Source of the DNA: CAZBWE01 sp964440735
GTDB lineage: Bacteria > Planctomycetota > Phycisphaerae > Sedimentisphaerales > Anaerobacaceae
Direction of reading: 5' to 3'
Assembly: GCA_964440735.1 (NCBI GenBank)
Contig: CAYTTK010000046.1
Location: 1 to 17,910, forward strand
DNA: 17,910 nt
Shown here: piece after piece, positions 14,963 to 17,910 of the stretch
Numbering within the stretch: the stretch's first letter is position 1
How the letters are laid out: the number at the start of each line of letters is the position of its first letter
Position numbers and translations under genes: made by a program
Notes under the pieces: model-generated
What the model was told of the DNA's origin: nothing
Database searches by the model: none
The model's input: only the letters and a program-made list of their open reading frames with translations

Positions 14963-14991
14963 ATTATTTACTATTTGCTATTTTTGGACAA
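14963..14991 (-). promoter_or_regulatory. Predicted acyP promoter
   Basis: On the minus strand TTGTCC (14991-14986) precedes AATAAT (14968-14963) by 17 bases. The start site would be near 14956, almost at the GTG start. The -35 lies inside one arm of a 9-bp inverted repeat (14987-14995 with 15064-15072). Confidence 0.4.
14965..14985. repeat. Degenerate heptamer repeat upstream of acyP
   Basis: Three consecutive heptamers, TATTTAC, TATTTGC and TATTTTT, lie just upstream of the acyP start and occupy its promoter spacer. The left end is part of a 16-base sequence (14959-14974) repeated exactly at 17843-17858. Confidence 0.45.
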
Positions 14992-15085
14992 CTTTTTCAA
15001 TCGTTATTCTGCTTCTTTGCGATGGTTATTTTCAGGCTGAATTTTAATCTCGCTAAAAGAATCAAAGTTGTCAATTACCATCGCA
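14987..15085. promoter_or_regulatory. Two interlocked perfect 9-bp inverted repeats
   Basis: Arm A GACAACTTT (14987-14995) is the exact reverse complement of AAAGTTGTC (15064-15072). Arm B TGCGATGGT (15018-15026) matches ACCATCGCA (15077-15085). The order A-B-A'-B' is a pseudoknot-like topology if transcribed, or alternating operator half-sites if bound as DNA. A small palindrome, TTCAG-G-CTGAA (15031-15041), sits between them. The region holds no coding frame that I can support. Confidence 0.45.
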
Positions 15086-15121
15086 CGGGCAATATATTAG
15101 CCAAAAGTGCTGATTTGTGCA

Positions 15122-15169
15122 AGTGAACATTTTAAGCCGAGAGCAGTAGTTAAATAAATTATGTTCACT
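15122..15169. promoter_or_regulatory. Perfect 9-bp inverted repeat overlapping the -35 of the phosphatase operon
   Basis: AGTGAACAT (15122-15130) and ATGTTCACT (15161-15169) are exact reverse complements with 30 bases between them. The right arm contains the predicted -35 TTCACT, so a protein bound there would block or recruit polymerase. Confidence 0.45.
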
Positions 15170-15192
15170 GAAAGCAGCAAGTTAAGTATAAT
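15164..15192 (+). promoter_or_regulatory. Predicted promoter of the GAF-PP2C/cmk/plsC operon
   Basis: The perfect -10 TATAAT (15187-15192) is preceded after 17 bases by TTCACT (15164-15169), a 4-of-6 match to the -35. The start site is expected near 15199, giving a 30-base leader before ATG 15229. Confidence 0.55.
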
Positions 15193-15228
15193 CCTTTTTT
15201 CTGTTATGTTTTTTATGAGTGGCTGATT

Positions 15229-16509
15229 ATGGCGGAAAAGACAAGAGAACAATTAGAAAGAGACGAGCAGATTTATCAGCTTACAACGCTGGTGGCGGGG
15301 GAATTCTCGCTTCAGGAGGTTCTGGATAAGCTGGCGGAAGCGGCAGTGAAGATTATCGGGGTCAAGGCCTGCTCGATTCGGCTGCTCGATGAAGAAAGCG
15401 ACGATTTGAAGATGCGAAGCACGTATGGGCTCAGTGAGGAGTACCGCAATAAAGGGCCTGTGTTAAAAGACGACCCCGTGGTTAAAGCTGCTTTTGCAGG
15501 CGAAGCGGTAGTGCTGGATGATATGCGAGTTGACAGCAGGGTGAAATACAAAGAGGCGACGGTTAAGGAGGGGCTTGTCAGCCAGCTTACGGTTGTAATG
15601 CAGTTTAGGAATAAACCCATCGGAGTGCTTCGGCTGTATAGTCCCAGGCCGAAACGCTTTGATGAGGATGATATACAGCTTGCAAGGGCGGTTGCTTCGC
15701 AGTGCGCGGTGGCAATAACCAATGCAAGGTTATACCGAAGGGCAATCGAAGGGGCCCGGATGGCTGAGCAGATACGACTTGCGGGTATTATTCAGCGAAG
15801 AATGATACCGGATAAGCCGCCAGAGATAAAAGGGCTGGATATTTCAGCTACGTATATCCCGTGCTTCGAGGTGGGCGGAGATTTATACGATTTTCTTAAA
15901 ATAAACGACAATCGCATTATAGTAGCGATTTCGGATGTGATAGGCAAGGGTATCCCTGCCGCCTTGATGATGAGCAGTTTTAGAGGAGCTGTGCGGGCCT
16001 ATGTCGATGCAAAAAGGGATGAGGATGTTATCAAATATATTATTGATAAGCTCAATGATATGGCTTGCAGAGAGTGCAGGGGCGGGGAGTTTATCACGTT
16101 GTTTTATGCAGTTATTGATGTTAAACAGATGTCTGTAACTTATTGCAGCTGCGGGCATGAGCCGACGGTTCTTATAAGAGATGGTGAGACTATCGACCTG
16201 GAAAAAGGCGGTCTTGTGCTCGGTGTGGAGTGTCATGCGGAATATGAGATTGAAACCATCGGGCTGAAGGATGGTGATTGCTTATTGTTTTATACTGATG
16301 GGCTAGTTGATTCAGCTAATTTTGACGGCGAATTCTGGGGCAGGGAAAGATTGCTGGGGTCGGCCAGAAAGTATGCTGGGGGTTCAGCGGAGCAAATAGT
16401 GAAAAATATCTTGGGCCATAGAAGGCGATTTGTAGGACTTGCCAGCCAGAGCGATGATACAAGTGTTATTGTTGTAAAGGTGGATAGAGGTCAATCGGAC
16501 GCTGAATGA
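15229..16509 (+). CDS. GAF-domain PP2C/SpoIIE-type serine phosphatase (RsbU-like)
   Basis: This is a 426-residue cytoplasmic protein with no membrane helix. A GAF sensory domain spans about 15-170 (from IYQLTTLVAGEFSLQEVLDKL to AVASQCAVAITNARL). A short helical linker (about 168-190) leads into a SpoIIE/PP2C-family phosphatase domain. Metal-binding motifs are VGGDLYD (215-221), ISDVIGKGIPAAL (Asp236), YTDGLVDS and the terminal SDDTSVIVVKV; GHEPTVLI is also conserved. Such proteins dephosphorylate anti-anti-sigma or STAS partners in partner-switching systems. No STAS or anti-sigma kinase gene is visible in the window. ATG 15229 has only a weak GAGTGG site. It is the first gene ahead of cmk and plsC, with the next start 19 bases after its stop. 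Confidence 0.92.
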   Translation: MAEKTREQLERDEQIYQLTTLVAGEFSLQEVLDKLAEAAVKIIGVKACSIRLLDEESDDLKMRSTYGLSEEYRNKGPVLKDDPVVKAAFAGEAVVLDDMRVDSRVKYKEATVKEGLVSQLTVVMQFRNKPIGVLRLYSPRPKRFDEDDIQLARAVASQCAVAITNARLYRRAIEGARMAEQIRLAGIIQRRMIPDKPPEIKGLDISATYIPCFEVGGDLYDFLKINDNRIIVAISDVIGKGIPAALMMSSFRGAVRAYVDAKRDEDVIKYIIDKLNDMACRECRGGEFITLFYAVIDVKQMSVTYCSCGHEPTVLIRDGETIDLEKGGLVLGVECHAEYEIETIGLKDGDCLLFYTDGLVDSANFDGEFWGRERLLGSARKYAGGSAEQIVKNILGHRRRFVGLASQSDDTSVIVVKVDRGQSDAE

Positions 16510-16528
16510 TGGATATCGGAATACAGGA

Positions 16529-17212
16529 ATGGCGGATTTGGTTATAACAATTGATGGTCCTGCGGCCAGCGGTAAAAGCACAGTGGCCCGGCGGCTGGCT
16601 GAAACATTGGGAGCAAGTTTTCTTGATACCGGAGCGATGTATAGGGTGGTGACTTTAGCGGCGATGCAGGCTGGTGTGGATATGAACGACGAACAGAAGC
16701 TGCTCGGTGTTCTGGAAACAAGGGAATTTCAATTCTCTATCAAACATGGAAAAATGGCGGTTTGCATTGATGGAGTCGATGTAACTGAGCAAATACGCAG
16801 CCAAAAGATAACCACTAATGCCCGATATATTGCATCAGCTCCGAAGCTGCGGGAACAATTAGTTCAGATGCAGAGGCAATTTGCGGCAGGGCAGGAGAAA
16901 ATAGTTTCCGAAGGAAGAGACCAGGGGACTGTTGCATTTCCCGATGCTGATATAAAGTTTTATTTGACGGCGGAGACGAAAGAAAGGGCAAAAAGAAGGC
17001 AGGCAGAGCTGCGGGCCAAAGGCGGCGGTGAAAGCATTGAACAAATACAAAAAGCAATAGAAGAAAGAGACAAAAGCGACGAGAGTAGGGCGGTTGGGCA
17101 ATTGAAGCCGGCCGAAAATGCTGTTATTGTTGATACCACAAATTTAAGTGTAGAAGAGATGGTGGAAAAGCTTTTGCATTATGTGGAAGAAAAATGCTTA
17201 AGGAAAGACTAA
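16529..17212 (+). CDS. cmk: Cytidylate kinase
   Basis: This is a 227-residue P-loop kinase that phosphorylates CMP and dCMP with ATP in the cytoplasm. The P-loop is GPAASGKST (10-18). It is followed by FLDTGAMYRVVTLAA, then SEGRDQGTVAFPDADIKFYL, ERAKRRQAEL for the lid region, and RDKSDESRAVGQLKPAENAVIVDTT (in pieces along residues 180-210), all typical of bacterial Cmk. ATG 16529 has a weak GGA eight bases upstream; no alternative in-frame start exists nearby. The gene sits 19 bases after the phosphatase gene and overlaps plsC by 19 bases. The cmk-plsC pairing is common in bacteria. The last residues are coded in the overlap, so the two are probably coupled. Confidence 0.95.
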   Translation: MADLVITIDGPAASGKSTVARRLAETLGASFLDTGAMYRVVTLAAMQAGVDMNDEQKLLGVLETREFQFSIKHGKMAVCIDGVDVTEQIRSQKITTNARYIASAPKLREQLVQMQRQFAAGQEKIVSEGRDQGTVAFPDADIKFYLTAETKERAKRRQAELRAKGGGESIEQIQKAIEERDKSDESRAVGQLKPAENAVIVDTTNLSVEEMVEKLLHYVEEKCLRKD

Positions 17213-17847
17213 GGGCAAGATGGTTCTGGTTTGGGCGGTGGCTTTGCAGGATTTTTTGCCTTTTATTTTTTCGGTTACGTCTTTATGGCAAAGAAAATAT
17301 CCCCGATAAGGGCCCTTTTGTACTGGTCTGTAATCACCAAAGTTATCTTGACCCGATATTTTGCGGGGCGCCTTTAAGGCGTCATGTAAATTTTATTGCG
17401 CGTGATTCGCTTTTTAGTAATTGGTTTTTTGGCTGGATGATTTCTTCGGTAAATACAATACCGGTAAAGCGTGGCAAAGCGGATTTATCTGCAATAAAGA
17501 AGGTTATCGGCGTACTTAAAAGAGGTAAAGGTGTTTGTCTTTTTCCTGAAGGAACGCGGACGAGCGATGGGAAAATTGCGACATTGAAGCCCGGCTTTGG
17601 TTTTTTATGCAGGCGGGCAGAAGCAACAGTTGTGCCGGCGGTGATAGACGGTGCGTTTGAGTGTTGGCCGAGGCATAAGAAGATATTTTCGCCAGGCCGG
17701 ATTGTGGTCTGCTACGGCAAAGCCATATCAGCCGAACAGGTAAAAAGTATGAGCGATAGGGAACTGGCGGAAGTTTTGACCAATAAGCTGCGTCAGATGC
17801 AAAACGACTGCCGGGTAACGCAGGGTAAGAAGCCGCTGGATTATTGA
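17194..17847 (+). CDS. plsC: 1-acyl-sn-glycerol-3-phosphate acyltransferase (PlsC family)
   Basis: This 217-residue membrane-associated acyltransferase converts lysophosphatidic acid to phosphatidic acid. An N-terminal basic-hydrophobic helix (about 8-30) precedes the catalytic NHQSYLDP with His48 and Asp53 (HX4D). Motif II includes NTIPVKRG near 87-94, motif III is FPEGTRTSDG (117-126) and VVPAVIDGAF follows. ATG 17194 lies inside the end of cmk, with GGAAG five bases before it, so translation is likely coupled. The acyl-donor type cannot be told from the sequence. Downstream only 63 bases remain. Confidence 0.9.
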   Translation: MLKERLRARWFWFGRWLCRIFCLLFFRLRLYGKENIPDKGPFVLVCNHQSYLDPIFCGAPLRRHVNFIARDSLFSNWFFGWMISSVNTIPVKRGKADLSAIKKVIGVLKRGKGVCLFPEGTRTSDGKIATLKPGFGFLCRRAEATVVPAVIDGAFECWPRHKKIFSPGRIVVCYGKAISAEQVKSMSDRELAEVLTNKLRQMQNDCRVTQGKKPLDY

Positions 17848-17858
17848 TTATTTACTAT
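17843..17858 (+). repeat. 16-base exact repeat of the acyP upstream region
   Basis: ATTGATTATTTACTAT here overlaps the plsC stop codon and occurs identically at 14959-14974, upstream of acyP. The tail 17859-17910 shows no terminator hairpin. It ends in ATGATG at 17905, which could open another gene but carries no Shine-Dalgarno and is too short to judge. Confidence 0.45.
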
Positions 17859-17910
17859 GCTCTGTTGAAAAGCTTAAAGGATTTTGAATAAGCAGGCCGA
17901 ATTATGATGT

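Noticed and set aside
15068..15097. Second promoter TTGTCA...TATATT for the phosphatase operon
   Set aside because: The 19-base spacer is long and the promoter ending at 15192 is better; kept only as a remote possibility.
15088..15104. GGGC-AATATATTA-GCC hairpin
   Set aside because: Only a three-base stem; not distinguishable from chance.
15312..15722. 136-residue minus-strand frame, Ser-rich
   Set aside because: Mirror of the GAF domain coding sequence; Ser richness is a codon-shadow artefact.
1..17910. CRISPR array, insertion sequence, prophage or rRNA
   Set aside because: No regularly spaced identical repeats, transposase, integrase or conserved rRNA segments seen on either strand.

Overview
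The window reads as bacterial chromosome of moderate GC. The mix of genes is reminiscent of the Planctomycetota/PVC group, possibly the Phycisphaerae: a rhamnulokinase-like kinase beside a PHP-domain protein and a zinc dehydrogenase, a GAF-SpoIIE phosphatase ahead of cmk and plsC, a large GT-C membrane protein beside a methyltransferase-GT2 fusion, and frequent TTG/GTG starts. That placement is inference from gene content only. I see no rRNA, tRNA, CRISPR array, insertion sequence or phage gene.

Region 1 (1-3830, minus strand) is a compact sugar-catabolism operon. It has a good sigma70-type promoter, a rhamnulokinase-like FGGY kinase, a PHP-domain protein and a zinc-dependent dehydrogenase cut by the window edge. 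Two adjacent inverted repeats cover the promoter -35. Region 2 (3952-5367, minus) is folC, whose best promoter abuts its start codon. A roughly 320-base gap with three small hairpins follows.

Region 3 (5689-12478, minus) is a colinear run. It starts with a 91-residue three-helix membrane protein, then a membrane histidine kinase with two PAS domains, and two paralogous stand-alone receiver proteins. After a roughly 190-base gap come a 703-residue GT-C-like membrane glycosyltransferase and a methyltransferase-GT2 fusion. Within it two gene pairs overlap by one base (TAATG), suggesting translational coupling. The natural reading is a signal-transduction module next to, and perhaps controlling, a lipid-linked-sugar glycosylation pair.

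Region 4 (12694-14655, plus) diverges from region 3. It holds dprA and an unrecognised single-helix membrane protein. A convergent acylphosphatase gene (14684-14953, minus) follows, bracketed by degenerate heptamer repeats.

Region 5 (14954-17847, plus) begins with a gap rich in inverted repeats. Three perfect 9-bp arm pairs occur in about 180 bases; two of them are interlocked and two overlap predicted -35 elements of the divergent promoters. A GAF-SpoIIE/PP2C phosphatase, cytidylate kinase (cmk) and a PlsC-type acyltransferase then form a likely operon. The repeat-rich gap, the sensor-glycosyltransferase cluster and the kinase-PHP-dehydrogenase operon are the parts most deserving of a second look.
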